This document shows positions 16,303-26,295 of a DNA stretch of 64,000 nucleotides, one piece after another. The notes beneath the pieces are model-generated. The model was not told the DNA's origin. It made no database searches and saw only the letters and a program-made list of their open reading frames with translations. The position numbers and the translations under genes are program-made. The DNA comes from Streptomyces sp. TS71-3. Lineage in GTDB: Bacteria > Actinomycetota > Actinomycetes > Streptomycetales > Streptomycetaceae. The stretch covers positions 4,464,001 through 4,528,000 of the forward strand of contig NZ_BNEL01000001.1 in the NCBI RefSeq assembly GCF_018327685.1, in the 5' to 3' direction. Every line of letters starts with the position of its first letter. The first letter of the stretch is position 1.

Positions 16303-17298
16303 GTGAGTCCCAACGGCTCCGACGTCCCCCGCGCCTCGTCGGGCGCGGGCGGTACCCCCACCTCGCCGCCGCGTCCGATGCGGCGGAAGCTGCTGCAGGT
16401 GCTGCCTGTGGGCCTGATCCTTGTCGCAGCCACCGGTTGCTCGTACAAGGATTTCCCCCGCCTCGGAATGCCCACGCCGGCCACGGAGGAGGCTCCGCGC
16501 GTCCTCTCCCTCTGGCAGGGTTCCTGGGCTGCGGCGCTCGCCGTGGGTGTGCTGGTCTGGGGCCTGATCCTGTGGGCGGTCGTCTTCCACCGGCGCAGCC
16601 GCACCAAGGTCGAGGTTCCCCCGCAGACCCGGTACAACATGCCGCTTGAGGCGCTGTACACGGTGGTACCGATCATCATCGTCGCGGTGCTCTTCTACTT
16701 CACCGCACGCGACGAGTCGAAGCTCCTCGACCTCTCCGACAAGCCCAAGCACACCATCAACGTGGTCGGGTTCCAGTGGAGCTGGGGCTTCAACTACGTC
16801 GAGCCCGTGCCGGGCGTGACGGGCAGCGCGAAGTCGGCCAAGGAGCTCTCCGACATCCCGGACCGCTTCAAGGACGACTTCCCGGCGAACGCCGGCGGCG
16901 TCTACGACGTCGGCACCCCGGCCACGCGCAACCCGCAGACGAACAACCCGGGCCCCACACTCTGGCTCCCCAAGGGCGAGAAGGTCCGCTTCGTGCTGAC
17001 GTCCCGGGACGTCATCCACTCCTTCTGGGTGCTGCCCTTCCTCATGAAGGAGGACGTCATCCCGGGCCACACCAACGCCTTCGAGGTGACCCCCAACAGG
17101 GAGGGCACCTTCCGCGGAAAGTGTGCCGAGCTGTGCGGCGTCGACCACTCCCGGATGCTCTTCAACGTGAAGGTCGTCTCCCCCGAGCGGTACGAGCAGC
17201 ACCTGAAGGACCTCGCCAAGAAGGGGCAGACCGGTTACGTCCCGGCCGGTATCGCGCAGACGGGTCATGAGAAGAACCGGGAGACACACAACCTGTGA
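16303..17298 (+). CDS. ctaC: Cytochrome c oxidase subunit II (aa3-type), CuA-containing
   Basis: 331 residues. A lipoprotein-type signal ends at VAATGCS, followed by two transmembrane helices and a periplasmic-side cupredoxin domain. The CuA ligands are visible: the His of HSFWVLPF (residue about 238) and the set in [13 protein letters not shown] (272-285: Cys, Glu carbonyl, Cys, His, Met). It takes electrons from the cytochrome bcc complex into subunit I. The GTG start follows GGGAAGG. The stop overlaps ctaD in GTGA, so ctaC-ctaD-ctaF form a coupled operon. Upstream TAGGGT at 16192 is a candidate -10. Confidence 0.97.
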   Translation: MSPNGSDVPRASSGAGGTPTSPPRPMRRKLLQVLPVGLILVAATGCSYKDFPRLGMPTPATEEAPRVLSLWQGSWAAALAVGVLVWGLILWAVVFHRRSRTKVEVPPQTRYNMPLEALYTVVPIIIVAVLFYFTARDESKLLDLSDKPKHTINVVGFQWSWGFNYVEPVPGVTGSAKSAKELSDIPDRFKDDFPANAGGVYDVGTPATRNPQTNNPGPTLWLPKGEKVRFVLTSRDVIHSFWVLPFLMKEDVIPGHTNAFEVTPNREGTFRGKCAELCGVDHSRMLFNVKVVSPERYEQHLKDLAKKGQTGYVPAGIAQTGHEKNRETHNL

Positions 17299-19034
17299 GC
17301 ATCCTCAACGAACCTCAGGGTGCCGCGGCAGCGGAGGACTCGTACGAGCGCCAGCTGCCGGTCCGGCAGAAGCAGCCTGGCATCGCCGTCGTCAAGTGGC
17401 TCACCACCACTGACCACAAGACGATCGGCACGCTCTACCTGGCCACGTCGTTCGCGTTCTTCCTCATCGGCGGTGTGCTCGCGCTCTTCATGCGCGCCGA
17501 GCTCGCCCGTCCGGGTGAGCAGATCATGTCGAACGAGCAGTTCAACCAGGCGTTCACGATGCACGGCACGATCATGCTGCTGATGTTCGCGACGCCGCTG
17601 TTCGCCGGCTTCGCGAACTGGATCATGCCGCTCCAGATCGGCTCGCCCGACGTGGCCTTCCCGCGGCTGAACATGTTCGCCTACTGGCTGTACCTGTTCG
17701 GCTCGCTGATCGCGGTGGGCGGATTCCTCACCCCGGACGGCGCGGCGGACTTCGGCTGGTTCGCCTACTCGCCGCTGTCCGACGCGGTCCGCTCGCCGGG
17801 CATCGGCGCCGACATGTGGATCATGGGCCTGGCCTTCTCCGGCTTCGGCACCATCCTCGGCTCGGTCAACTTCATCACCACCATCATCTGCATGCGCGCT
17901 CCCGGCATGACGATGTTCCGCATGCCGATCTTCGTGTGGAACGTGCTGCTGACCGGTGTGCTGGTGCTGCTGGCCTTCCCCGTGCTGGCCGCCGCGCTGC
18001 TGGCCCTGGAGGCCGACCGCAAGTTCGGGGCACACGTCTTCGACGCGGCCAACGGCGGAGCACTGCTATGGCAACACCTCTTCTGGTTCTTCGGCCATCC
18101 AGAGGTGTACATCATCGCCTTGCCCTTCTTCGGGATCATCTCCGAGGTGATCCCGGTGTTCAGCAGGAAGCCGATGTTCGGCTACGGCAGCCTGATCGGT
18201 GCCACCATCGCCATCGCGGGCCTGTCCGTGACGGTGTGGGCGCACCACATGTACGTCACCGGTGGTGTGCTGCTGCCGTTCTTCTCGTTCATGACCTTCC
18301 TGATCGCCGTACCGACCGGTGTGAAGTTCTTCAACTGGCTGGGCACGATGTGGAAGGGCTCGTTGTCGTTCGAGACACCGATGCTCTGGTCCGTCGGCTT
18401 CCTGATCACCTTCCTCTTCGGTGGTCTGACCGGCATCATCCTGGCCTCGCCGCCGATGGACTTCCACGTCTCCGACTCGTACTTCGTGGTGGCGCACTTC
18501 CACTACGTGGTGTTCGGCACCGTCGTCTTCGCGATGTTCGCGGGCTTCCACTTCTGGTGGCCCAAGTGGACCGGCAAGATGCTGGACGAGCGGCTCGGCA
18601 AGATCACCTTCTGGACGCTGTTCTGCGGCTTCCATGGCACGTTCCTCGTCCAGCACTGGCTGGGCGTCGAGGGCATGCCGCGCCGGTACGCGGACTACCT
18701 CGCGGCCGACGGCTTCACCGCCCTGAACACCGTCTCCACCATCAGCGCCTTCGTCCTGGGCCTGTCGGTGCTGCCGTTCCTCTACAACGTCTGGAAGACG
18801 GCGAAGTACGGCGAGAAGGTCGAGGTCGACGACCCCTGGGGCTACGGCAGGTCGCTGGAGTGGGCGACGAGCTGCCCGCCGCCGCGGCACAACTTCGTGA
18901 CGCTGCCGCGGATCCGCAGCGAGTCGCCCGCCTTCGACCTGCACCACCCGGAGATCGCCGAACTCGACCAGCTTGAGAACGTCGGCGCGGGCGTGCCGGC
19001 GGGCGTCACGGGCGGCAAGGAGGCCGGACAGTGA
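17295..19034 (+). CDS. ctaD: Cytochrome c oxidase subunit I (aa3-type)
   Basis: 579 residues with 12 hydrophobic segments. Heme and copper ligands are present: His in [10 protein letters not shown] (heme a), GHPEVYI (CuB His with the Tyr that cross-links), [10 protein letters not shown] (CuB pair) and [10 protein letters not shown] (hemes a3 and a). It reduces O2 to water and pumps protons. The GTG start lies in the ctaC stop and its own stop overlaps ctaF, again as GTGA. Length and motifs are normal for the actinobacterial enzyme. Confidence 0.98.
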   Translation: MSILNEPQGAAAAEDSYERQLPVRQKQPGIAVVKWLTTTDHKTIGTLYLATSFAFFLIGGVLALFMRAELARPGEQIMSNEQFNQAFTMHGTIMLLMFATPLFAGFANWIMPLQIGSPDVAFPRLNMFAYWLYLFGSLIAVGGFLTPDGAADFGWFAYSPLSDAVRSPGIGADMWIMGLAFSGFGTILGSVNFITTIICMRAPGMTMFRMPIFVWNVLLTGVLVLLAFPVLAAALLALEADRKFGAHVFDAANGGALLWQHLFWFFGHPEVYIIALPFFGIISEVIPVFSRKPMFGYGSLIGATIAIAGLSVTVWAHHMYVTGGVLLPFFSFMTFLIAVPTGVKFFNWLGTMWKGSLSFETPMLWSVGFLITFLFGGLTGIILASPPMDFHVSDSYFVVAHFHYVVFGTVVFAMFAGFHFWWPKWTGKMLDERLGKITFWTLFCGFHGTFLVQHWLGVEGMPRRYADYLAADGFTALNTVSTISAFVLGLSVLPFLYNVWKTAKYGEKVEVDDPWGYGRSLEWATSCPPPRHNFVTLPRIRSESPAFDLHHPEIAELDQLENVGAGVPAGVTGGKEAGQ

Positions 19035-19429
19035 AGATCCAGGGCAAGATGTTCCTCTGGCTGGCGGCCTTCATCCTGATCATGGCCATCGTCTACGGCG
19101 TGTGGTCGAAGGAGCCGGCCGGCACCACGGCGCTCTTCCTGGCGTTCGGCCTGAGCGTCATGATCGGCTACTACCTGGCCTTCACGGCCCGCAGGATCGA
19201 CGCGGGCGCGCAGGACAACAAGGACGCCGACGTCGCGGACGACGCCGGCGAGGTGGGCTTCTTCAGCCCGCACAGCTGGCAGCCGCTCGCCCTGGCGACC
19301 GGCGGTGCGCTGGCCTTCCTGGGCATCATCTTCGGCTGGTGGCTGCTGTACTTCTCGGCCCCGATCATCCTGATCGGCCTGTACGGCTGGGTCTTCGAGT
19401 ACTACCGGGGCGAGAACCAGAACCAGTAG
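19031..19429 (+). CDS. ctaF: Cytochrome c oxidase subunit IV (actinobacterial type)
   Basis: 132-residue membrane protein with four hydrophobic segments, starting [20 protein letters not shown] and ending [13 protein letters not shown]. The charged loop [21 protein letters not shown] and the [16 protein letters not shown] helix are typical of the actinobacterial subunit IV that completes the bcc-aa3 supercomplex. It is coupled to ctaD by a 4-nt overlap and is the last gene of the operon. Confidence 0.94.
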   Translation: MKIQGKMFLWLAAFILIMAIVYGVWSKEPAGTTALFLAFGLSVMIGYYLAFTARRIDAGAQDNKDADVADDAGEVGFFSPHSWQPLALATGGALAFLGIIFGWWLLYFSAPIILIGLYGWVFEYYRGENQNQ

Positions 19430-19478
19430 CGCACGAAGCGAAGCGGGCACCGACCCTTTAGCACGCCGGAGGCACATC

Positions 19479-19512
19479 GGACCCGGACACTCCACGGTGA
19501 GTGTCCGGGTCC
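19479..19512 (+). terminator. Terminator of the ctaCDF operon
   Basis: Perfect 14-bp stem (19479-19492 with 19499-19512) and a 6-nt loop, 50 nt after the ctaF stop. Confidence 0.8.
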
Positions 19513-19590
19513 ACCCGTATGCCCCCGCGGGAATCCCCCGTTCGGCTCACCGGCCGCGCCGCCGCCCGGGAACGTTCCTAGCGTGAACAC

Positions 19591-20847
19591 ATGAACCAGT
19601 CAGCGCGAACCCGCATGGTATGGAGCTGCGCCCTGCTGGCGGCCGCCCTCGGCACCGCCACGGCCTGCGACTCCGGTAACCCGCTCTCGGCCGAGCCCTA
19701 CGACGCGGCGCGTCAGATCGCGTTCAACGGCGTGCAGGACGGCAAGGCCGACCCGGGCAAGCCCCTGGAGATCACCTCGAACGGCAGCGGGGGACGCATC
19801 ACCGACGTCACGGCCGTCGACGAGAGCGGCCGGTACATAGCCGGCCGGCTCTCCGGCGACGGCCGCCAGTGGCACAGTACGGGACCACTGGCCGCCGGTG
19901 CCCGCTACACCGTCAGGGTCAGCACGGAGAACGACGACGGGGAGCCGGGCCGCAAGGTCCTCACCGTCGGCACCGGCGACCCGGCCCAGAAGACCGCCCT
20001 CAAGGTCGCGTTCGGCCCCAAGGCGGGGGAGTACGGCGTCGGCCAGCCCGTCGTCGCCAAGCTCAGCGCCCCGATCAAGGACCGGGCCGCGAGGATCGCG
20101 GTGGAGCGCGGCCTGAAGGTGGACGCCCAGCCCGCCGTGGAGGGCAGCTGGTACTGGGTGGACGAGAAGACCCTGCACTACCGTCCCAGGGAGTTCTGGC
20201 CCGCACACGCGACCATCCGGGTGTCCAGCGGCCTGAAGGGCATCAGGATCGACGACAAGCTCTGGGGCGGCGCGTCCAGGCCGCTGAAGATCACCACGGG
20301 GGACCGCATCGAGGCGATCACCAACGCCAGCACGCACAGGATGGTCGTCTACCGCAACGGCCAGGACATCAAGGACATGCCGGTCACTACGGGCAAGCCG
20401 GGCTTCGAGACCCGCAACGGCGTCAAGGTGGTGCTGGAGAAGCAGGCCTTCGTACAGATGCGCAGTGCGACGGTCGGCATAGCCGCGGGCAGCGGCGACT
20501 CCTACGACCTGCCGGTGCACTGGGCGACCCGGGTCACCTGGAGCGGCGAGTACGTGCACGCCGCGCCCTGGTCCGTGGGCTCCCAGGGCTCCGCGAACGT
20601 CAGCCACGGCTGCACCGGCATGAGCACCGAGGACGCCGAGTGGTTCTTCAACACGGTGCACGAGGGCGATCTCGTCCGCGTCGTCGGCAGCGACGGCCAG
20701 AACATGGACCCGTTCGGCAACGGCTACGGCGACTGGAACCTGGACTGGGCGAAATGGCGCCAGGGCAGCGCGCTCCTCGGCGACGGCTCCGCCGACCCCG
20801 GCCAGCAGAAAATAGTGGAATCCGCCCGCCTCCGCCCGGAGGTGTAG
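19591..20847 (+). CDS. L,D-transpeptidase lipoprotein (YkuD domain)
   Basis: 418 residues. A signal peptide with lipobox-like ATACDSG (Cys about residue 26) is followed by two bacterial Ig-like domains and a YkuD catalytic domain at about residues 245-380. The catalytic motif is VHAAPWSVGSQGSANVSHGC with TGMS after it, giving the His and the SHGC cysteine. Such enzymes make 3-3 cross-links in peptidoglycan on the outer face of the membrane. The final 40 residues have the Trp-rich ending (YGDWNLDWAKWRQGSALLG) common in actinobacterial members. It is a single gene between the cta operon terminator and an extragenic repeat cluster. Confidence 0.94.
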   Translation: MNQSARTRMVWSCALLAAALGTATACDSGNPLSAEPYDAARQIAFNGVQDGKADPGKPLEITSNGSGGRITDVTAVDESGRYIAGRLSGDGRQWHSTGPLAAGARYTVRVSTENDDGEPGRKVLTVGTGDPAQKTALKVAFGPKAGEYGVGQPVVAKLSAPIKDRAARIAVERGLKVDAQPAVEGSWYWVDEKTLHYRPREFWPAHATIRVSSGLKGIRIDDKLWGGASRPLKITTGDRIEAITNASTHRMVVYRNGQDIKDMPVTTGKPGFETRNGVKVVLEKQAFVQMRSATVGIAAGSGDSYDLPVHWATRVTWSGEYVHAAPWSVGSQGSANVSHGCTGMSTEDAEWFFNTVHEGDLVRVVGSDGQNMDPFGNGYGDWNLDWAKWRQGSALLGDGSADPGQQKIVESARLRPEV

Positions 20848-20886
20848 GCCTCCGGCCTGCGACCGTGGGGGGCACCCTCCGGTGCC

Positions 20887-21119
20887 CCGAAAGGGGCGCG
20901 GGGCTGTCTCGATGCGCGGCTGCGCCGCGCGGGCGCGATCGGGGCGCAGCCCCGCTTTCAAGGGGCGCGGGGAACTGCGCGACCAGCCACGACGAGGCCG
21001 TCAGGTCGCCACCGGCCCAAGGGGCTGGCTCTGTCGCAGCCGGACCACCGGCAGGTGGTGGTTGCTCGCGCAGTTCCCCGCGCCCCTGATCGGGGCTTCG
21101 CCCCGATCAGGGGCGCGGG
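20887..21119. repeat. Extragenic palindromic repeat cluster
   Basis: Holds a truncated half-site (about 20890), a full half-site at 20962-20982 and its inverse at 21066-21086 with the inner CCACCGGCAGGTGG piece. The last inverse copy runs into a perfect 20-bp stem with a TTC loop (21077-21119), which is probably the terminator for the L,D-transpeptidase gene and for the convergent receiver gene. The rest of the 430-nt gap has no gene. Confidence 0.75.
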
Positions 21120-21278
21120 CACGTCGTGGCTGGTCGCGCCCACGCGGCGCAGCCGCAAATGGACACAGCCCCGCGCCCCTTCATGGGCACCGTTGCCCGA
21201 GATGGCCCCGACGTGGGCACCGTCGCCGGGGGCGCCCCCCCGCCCGGGAGGGCGCCGGCCCCGGAGGGGCGCCGTACG

Positions 21279-21680
21279 TCAGGCCTGGACGGCGAGCCGG
21301 CTGCGCAGCAGCCCCGCCAGCGCGTCAGCGAACTCCACCGGCTCCACCGGCAGCGTCACCGCCGCATCCGCCCGGCTCCACGTGGCCAGCCACGCATCCT
21401 GCGGCCGCCCCATGAGCAGCAGCACCGGCGGGCACCGGAAGATCTCGTCCTTGAGCTGCCGGCAGACACCCATGCCGCCGGCCGGCACGGCCTCGCCGTC
21501 CAGCACGCACACGTCGATGCCGCCCTGCTGCATCTCCTTCAGCACGGCGTGCAGCGTCGCGCACTCGACGAACTCGACCTCGGGAACATCGGTCGCCGGC
21601 CTGCGGCCCGTGGCCAGCCGGACCTCCTCGCGCGTACGGGCATTGTCGCTGTACACCAGCACCGTGGCCGTGGCCTGCAT
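21279..21680 (-). CDS. Stand-alone response-regulator receiver-like protein
   Basis: 133 residues, a single CheY-like fold with no output domain: [21 protein letters not shown] for strand 1 and helix 1, [18 protein letters not shown] with the candidate phospho-Asp in CVLD, and [12 protein letters not shown] for strand 4. The acidic pair that binds Mg in strand 1 is weak (one Asp in YSDN), so it may not be phosphorylated. No kinase is adjacent. It is divergent from ctaE across a 248-nt gap. A role tied to the respiratory genes is only suggested by place. Confidence 0.8.
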   Translation of the reverse strand: MQATATVLVYSDNARTREEVRLATGRRPATDVPEVEFVECATLHAVLKEMQQGGIDVCVLDGEAVPAGGMGVCRQLKDEIFRCPPVLLLMGRPQDAWLATWSRADAAVTLPVEPVEFADALAGLLRSRLAVQA

Positions 21681-21912
21681 TGCTCCTCCATGCTCCTGGG
21701 GGGCTCTCCGGGTCTTCCGTGATCCTCCCGGCCCCCGGGGAGTGTCCCCAGGACCCGATGCGCGGATGCTACTCCCTTGAAACCCCGCGGGTCAGCGGTT
21801 CAAACCCGCCGGTCGGCGGGCCGCGGGAGCACCTGGCGGCAGGGGCGTGGTGGCCGGGCACATGCCCTGGACACACCGAACGGGACCCCCGGAGTGAGTG
21901 CAAGATAAGCGA

Positions 21913-21927
21913 CCGACATAATGTCGG
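21913..21927. promoter_or_regulatory. Palindrome over the ctaE promoter and start
   Basis: CCGACAT-A-ATGTCGG, perfect 7-bp arms, ending 2 nt before the ctaE GTG. It contains CATAAT (21917-21922), a good -10 element 6 nt from the start codon, so transcription may begin at the GTG itself and a protein bound here would block it. Confidence 0.5.
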
Positions 21928-21928
21928 C

Positions 21929-22540
21929 GTGGCGACAGCAACGACAGTAGAGACCGGGCACGCGCACCCATCGGTCAACCGGCCGAACCTCACCAGTGTC
22001 GGAACCATCATCTGGCTGAGTTCCGAGCTGATGTTCTTCGCGGCCCTCTTCGCGATGTACTTCACCCTGCGATCGGTGACCGGGCCGGATCACTGGCGGG
22101 AGATGGCCGACCACCTGAACGTTCCGTTCTCGTCGGTCAACACCACCGTCCTGGTGCTTTCATCCCTCACCTGCCAGCTCGGCGTGTTCGCGGCCGAGCG
22201 CGGTGATGTGAAGAAGCTCCGGATGTGGTTCATCATCACCTTCATCATGGGCGCGATCTTCATCGGCGGTCAGATCTTCGAGTACACGAACCTGGTGAAG
22301 GAGGACGGCATCTCGCTCTCCTCCGACCCGTACGGTTCCGTGTTCTACCTGACCACCGGATTCCACGGACTGCACGTGACGGGCGGACTCATCGCCTTCC
22401 TGCTGCTCCTGGGCCGTACCTACGCCGCCCGGAGGTTCACCCACTCACAGGCGACAGCCGCCATCGTCGTGTCCTACTACTGGCACTTCGTCGACGTCGT
22501 CTGGATCGGCCTCTTCGCCACGATCTACCTGATCAAGTAA
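21929..22540 (+). CDS. ctaE: Cytochrome c oxidase subunit III (aa3-type)
   Basis: 203 residues with five to six membrane segments. Family motifs are [17 protein letters not shown] at the start and [19 protein letters not shown] at the end. It stabilises subunit I and helps keep the enzyme active. The GTG at 21929 ([15 protein letters not shown]) fits homologues; upstream frame is open but non-coding in character. There is no Shine-Dalgarno sequence and a -10 element lies 6 nt upstream, so the message is likely leaderless. It heads the ctaE-qcrCAB operon, as in mycobacteria. Confidence 0.96.
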   Translation: MATATTVETGHAHPSVNRPNLTSVGTIIWLSSELMFFAALFAMYFTLRSVTGPDHWREMADHLNVPFSSVNTTVLVLSSLTCQLGVFAAERGDVKKLRMWFIITFIMGAIFIGGQIFEYTNLVKEDGISLSSDPYGSVFYLTTGFHGLHVTGGLIAFLLLLGRTYAARRFTHSQATAAIVVSYYWHFVDVVWIGLFATIYLIK

Positions 22541-22604
22541 CCGGGCCGTGGCCCGCTGAACACCTGAAGCATCGACGCAGAAGATCCTGACACCGGGGTA
22601 ATCC

Positions 22605-23414
22605 GTGAAAAAGCTCTCCGCACGACGACGCCATCCGCTGGCGGCGGTCGTCGTCCTACTCCTCGCGCTGGCGGCCACCGGGGGGCTGTACACCGCGTTC
22701 GCGCCCGCGGACAAGGCACAGGCCGACGAGACCTCCCAGTCCCTCGCCATCAACGAGGGCAAGCGGCTCTTCTCGGTGGGCTGCGCAAGCTGCCACGGCA
22801 CGGGAGGACAGGGCTCCTCAGACGGCCCGTCCCTGGTGGGCGTCGGAGCCGCGGCGGTCGACTTCCAGGTCGGCACCGGCCGTATGCCGCTCCAGCAGCA
22901 GGGCGCACAGGCACCGAGCAAGAAGGTCATCTACTCGCAGGCCGAGATCGACCAGCTCGCCGCCTACATCGCCTCCCTGGGCGCCGGGCCGGGCATCCCG
23001 ACGAAGAACCAGTACGACCCGAAGGGCGCCGACATCGCCAAGGGCGGCGAGCTCTTCAGGACCGACTGCGCGCAGTGCCACAACTTCACCGGCGAGGGCG
23101 GCGCGTTGACGCACGGCAAGTTCGCGCCTTCACTGGAGAACGTGGATCCGAAGCATGTGTACGAGGCCATGTCGACCGGCCCGCAGAACATGCCGAACTT
23201 CCCGGACAGCGTCATGCCGGAGCAGAACAAGAAGGACGTCATCGCGTACCTGCACGCGGTCAACAGCGATGACTCCACCAGCCCCGGTGGCCTGAAGCTC
23301 GGCGGGCTCGGCCCCGTCAGCGAGGGCCTGTTCGCCTGGATCTTCGGTCTCGGCGGGCTGATCGCCGTCGCCGCCTGGGTTGCCGCTCGGACCGCAAAGG
23401 CCAAGAAGTCATGA
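22605..23414 (+). CDS. qcrC: Cytochrome bcc complex diheme cytochrome c subunit
   Basis: 269 residues. An amino-terminal membrane anchor is followed by two heme c domains with CASCH (residue about 59) and CAQCH (about 154), their Met ligands in the downstream loops, and a carboxy-terminal membrane helix (LFAWIFGLGGLIAVAAWVAA). In actinobacteria this diheme protein replaces soluble cytochrome c and passes electrons directly to CuA of subunit II. The GTG at 22605 follows GGGGTAA. It overlaps qcrA by ATGA. Confidence 0.97.
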   Translation: MKKLSARRRHPLAAVVVLLLALAATGGLYTAFAPADKAQADETSQSLAINEGKRLFSVGCASCHGTGGQGSSDGPSLVGVGAAAVDFQVGTGRMPLQQQGAQAPSKKVIYSQAEIDQLAAYIASLGAGPGIPTKNQYDPKGADIAKGGELFRTDCAQCHNFTGEGGALTHGKFAPSLENVDPKHVYEAMSTGPQNMPNFPDSVMPEQNKKDVIAYLHAVNSDDSTSPGGLKLGGLGPVSEGLFAWIFGLGGLIAVAAWVAARTAKAKKS

Positions 23415-24466
23415 GTAGCCACGACATGTCAGACGAGAACCTGCCGGTGCCCAGCGAGGCGCACGGCGAGGTGTCCCTCCCGGACGAGGACAACCCGTTC
23501 GCGGACCCGGGACTGCCCCCCCACGAGCACCGGATCCAGGACATCGACGAGCAGGCCGCCAAGCGGTCCGAGCGCACGGTCGCCTTCCTGTTCACGCTCT
23601 CGATGCTGGGCACGATCGGGTTCATCGCGTCGTACTTCGCGATCCCGCGCGAGAAGTCGGTCTACGTCTTCCCGATCGGGCACATCAACGCGATGAACTT
23701 CGCCCTGGGCCTGACCCTCGGCGTAGCGCTCTTCTGCATCGGTGCGGGCGCCGTCCACTGGGCGCGGACCCTGATGTCCGACGCGGAGATCGCCGACGAG
23801 CGCCACCCGATCGAGGCGGACCCCGACACCAAGCAGAAGGTCCTCGCCGACTTCGCGCAGGGCGCCAAGGAGTCCGCGCTCGGCCGCCGCGGCCTGATCC
23901 GCACCACGATGTTCGGTGCGCTGGCCCTGGTCCCGCTCGGCGGTGTCTTCCTGCTCGGCGGCCTCGGCCCGAAGCCCGGCACCAAGCTCCGCCACACCAT
24001 GTGGACCAAGGGCAAGCTGCTGGTCAACATGAACACCGACCAGCCGCTGCGCCCCGCCGACATCCCGGTCGGCTCGCTGACCTTCGCCAAGCCCGACGGC
24101 CTGGAGGAGACCAACGAGGACTTCCAGCAGCAGATCGCCAAGGCCGCTCTGATGATCATCCGGCTGCAGCCCGGGAACATCAAGGACAAGCGCGAGCTCG
24201 ACTGGTCGCACGACGGCATCGTCGCCTACTCGAAGATCTGCACCCACGTGGGATGCCCGATCTCCCTGTACGAGCAGCAGACGCACCACGTCCTCTGCCC
24301 GTGCCACCAGTCCACCTTCGACCTCTCCGACGGGGGCCGCGTGCTCTTCGGCCCGGCCGGTCACGCCCTGCCGCAGCTGCGCATCGGCGTGAACCCGGAC
24401 GGGTTCCTGGAAGCGCTCGGCGACTTCGCTGAGCCCGTCGGTCCTGCCTTCTGGGAGCGTGGATGA
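23411..24466 (+). CDS. qcrA: Cytochrome bcc complex Rieske iron-sulfur subunit
   Basis: 351 residues. An acidic cytoplasmic head, three membrane helices (the actinobacterial form has three rather than one), then the Rieske domain with CTHVGC (residue about 276) and CPCHQS (about 295), giving the two Cys and two His of the [2Fe-2S] cluster. It oxidises menaquinol and transfers one electron to the diheme cytochrome. It starts inside the qcrC stop (ATGA) and ends inside the qcrB start (ATGA). Confidence 0.97.
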   Translation: MSSHDMSDENLPVPSEAHGEVSLPDEDNPFADPGLPPHEHRIQDIDEQAAKRSERTVAFLFTLSMLGTIGFIASYFAIPREKSVYVFPIGHINAMNFALGLTLGVALFCIGAGAVHWARTLMSDAEIADERHPIEADPDTKQKVLADFAQGAKESALGRRGLIRTTMFGALALVPLGGVFLLGGLGPKPGTKLRHTMWTKGKLLVNMNTDQPLRPADIPVGSLTFAKPDGLEETNEDFQQQIAKAALMIIRLQPGNIKDKRELDWSHDGIVAYSKICTHVGCPISLYEQQTHHVLCPCHQSTFDLSDGGRVLFGPAGHALPQLRIGVNPDGFLEALGDFAEPVGPAFWERG

Positions 24467-26103
24467 CGATGAGCAGCACCACACGCAACGCGACCCGCCA
24501 CCAGGCGCCCGCCGGAGAGCGGGTGGCCGACTGGGCGGACGGCCGGCTCGGGCTCTACTCGCTGGCCAAGACGAACATGCGGAAGATCTTCCCGGACCAC
24601 TGGTCCTTCATGCTGGGCGAGGTCTGCCTCTACAGCTTCATCGTCATCATCCTCACGGGTGTGTACCTGACGCTGTTCTTCCACCCCTCGATGAACGAGG
24701 TGGTGTACAACGGCAGTTACGTCCCGCTCAAGGGCCAGCTGATGTCGGAGGCGTTCAACTCCACGCTGCACATCAGCTTCGACGTCCGCGGCGGTCTGCT
24801 GATAAGGCAGATCCACCACTGGGCGGCGCTGATCTTCCTCGGCGGCATGTTCGTGCACATGATGCGCGTCTTCTTCACGGGCGCCTTCCGCAAGCCGCGC
24901 GAGATCAACTGGATCTTCGGCTTCCTGCTCTTCGTGCTCGGCATGTTCACCGGCTTCACCGGCTACTCGCTCCCCGACGACCTGCTCTCCGGCACCGGTG
25001 TGCGGTTCATGGAGGGCGCGATCCTGGCCACGCCGGTCCTCGGCACCTACATCTCGTTCTTCCTGTTCGGCGGGGAGTTCCCGGGCGGCGACTTCGTGGC
25101 GAGGTTCTACTCGATCCACATCCTGCTGCTGCCGGGCATCATGATGGGCCTGCTGGTGGGCCACCTGATCCTGGTCTTCTACCACAAGCACACGCAGTTC
25201 GCGGGCCCCGGCCGCACCGAGAAGAACGTCGTGGGCATGCCCCTGCTGCCGGTCTACATGGCCAAGGCGGGCGGCTTCTTCTTCCTGGTCTTCGGCGTGA
25301 TCGCGATCATCGCCGCGATCGCCTCGATCAACCCGATCTGGGCCATCGGCCCCTACCGGCCTGACATGGTCTCCACCGGTGCCCAGCCCGACTGGTACAT
25401 GGGCTTCTCCGAGGGCCTGATCCGTGTGATGCCCGGCTGGGAGATCAACTTCCTCGGCCATACGCTCGCCCTGGGCGTCGCGATCCCGCTGATCGTGGTC
25501 TTCCCGCTGGTGCTCGTGGTGATCGCGGTCTACCCGTTCCTGGAGGCCTGGGTCACCGGCGACAGGCGCGAGCACCACATCCTGGACCGGCCGCGGAACG
25601 CCCCGACCCGTACGGGCGTCGGTGTGGCCTGGATCACGTGGTACTTCGTGATGCTGGTCGGCGGCGGCAACGACCTGTGGGCCACCCACTTCCACCTGTC
25701 GATCAACGCGATCACGTGGTTCGTCCGGGTCGCCTTCTTCGTCCTGCCCGTCGTGGCGTTCCTCGTCACCAAGCGGATCTGCCTCGGCCTCCAGCGCCGG
25801 GACCGCGACAAGGTGCTGCACGGACGCGAGTCCGGCATCATCAAGCGGCTGCCGCACGGTGAGTTCATCGAGGTCCACGAGCCCCTGGACGCCGACCAGC
25901 TGCACACCCTCACCGCCCACGAGCAGTACCAGCCGGCGGAGATCGGCCCCGCGGTCGACGAGAACGGCGTCGAGCGCCAGCTCAAGCCGGCCCAGAAGCT
26001 GCGGGCCAAGCTCTCCAAGGGCTACTACGGCGAGGGCAACCAGATCCCGAAGCCCACGGTCGAGGAGTACAAGGAGATCACCAGCGGCCACGGTCACCAC
26101 TGA
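24463..26103 (+). CDS. qcrB: Cytochrome bcc complex cytochrome b subunit
   Basis: 546 residues, menaquinol-oxidising cytochrome b. The b-heme His pairs sit in the helices IRQIHHWAALIFLGGMFVHM and IHILLLPGIMMGLLVGHLI. The PEWY quinol-oxidation motif appears as QPDWY (GAQPDWYMGFSEG), as usual in actinobacteria. The long cytoplasmic C-terminal extension (after ICLGLQRRDRDKV) is also actinobacterial. Two ATGs are 6 nt apart; the first overlaps the qcrA stop and is chosen. It ends the operon, followed by two hairpins. Confidence 0.97.
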   Translation: MTMSSTTRNATRHQAPAGERVADWADGRLGLYSLAKTNMRKIFPDHWSFMLGEVCLYSFIVIILTGVYLTLFFHPSMNEVVYNGSYVPLKGQLMSEAFNSTLHISFDVRGGLLIRQIHHWAALIFLGGMFVHMMRVFFTGAFRKPREINWIFGFLLFVLGMFTGFTGYSLPDDLLSGTGVRFMEGAILATPVLGTYISFFLFGGEFPGGDFVARFYSIHILLLPGIMMGLLVGHLILVFYHKHTQFAGPGRTEKNVVGMPLLPVYMAKAGGFFFLVFGVIAIIAAIASINPIWAIGPYRPDMVSTGAQPDWYMGFSEGLIRVMPGWEINFLGHTLALGVAIPLIVVFPLVLVVIAVYPFLEAWVTGDRREHHILDRPRNAPTRTGVGVAWITWYFVMLVGGGNDLWATHFHLSINAITWFVRVAFFVLPVVAFLVTKRICLGLQRRDRDKVLHGRESGIIKRLPHGEFIEVHEPLDADQLHTLTAHEQYQPAEIGPAVDENGVERQLKPAQKLRAKLSKGYYGEGNQIPKPTVEEYKEITSGHGHH

Positions 26104-26188
26104 CCGGACCGGCACCGCGGCCCCGCGCCGCGGTGCCGCGGCCGTCACCTCCCCGGCCGGCTCCACCGCCGGGCCCGGTGTCGTCACC

Positions 26189-26227
26189 CCACAGGGCCCC
26201 GTCCACTGCGCGGACGGGGCCCTGTGG
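26189..26227 (+). terminator. Terminator of the ctaE-qcrCAB operon
   Basis: Perfect 16-bp stem (26189-26204 with 26212-26227) and a 7-nt loop. A second hairpin with an 11-bp stem lies just upstream (26110-26138). Together they separate the respiratory operon from trpD. Confidence 0.8.
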
Positions 26228-26295
26228 CGCGTCCCCGGCTGGATAGGCTGGGCTCCTGTCCTTTAGTCCGTAGGCGACCCACCCAGGAGCGGCAT

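Noticed and set aside
24361..26187. 608-codon minus-strand frame over qcrB
   Set aside because: Antisense shadow of qcrB; composition is typical of mirrored codons (Asp/Arg/Glu/Val-rich) with no family match.
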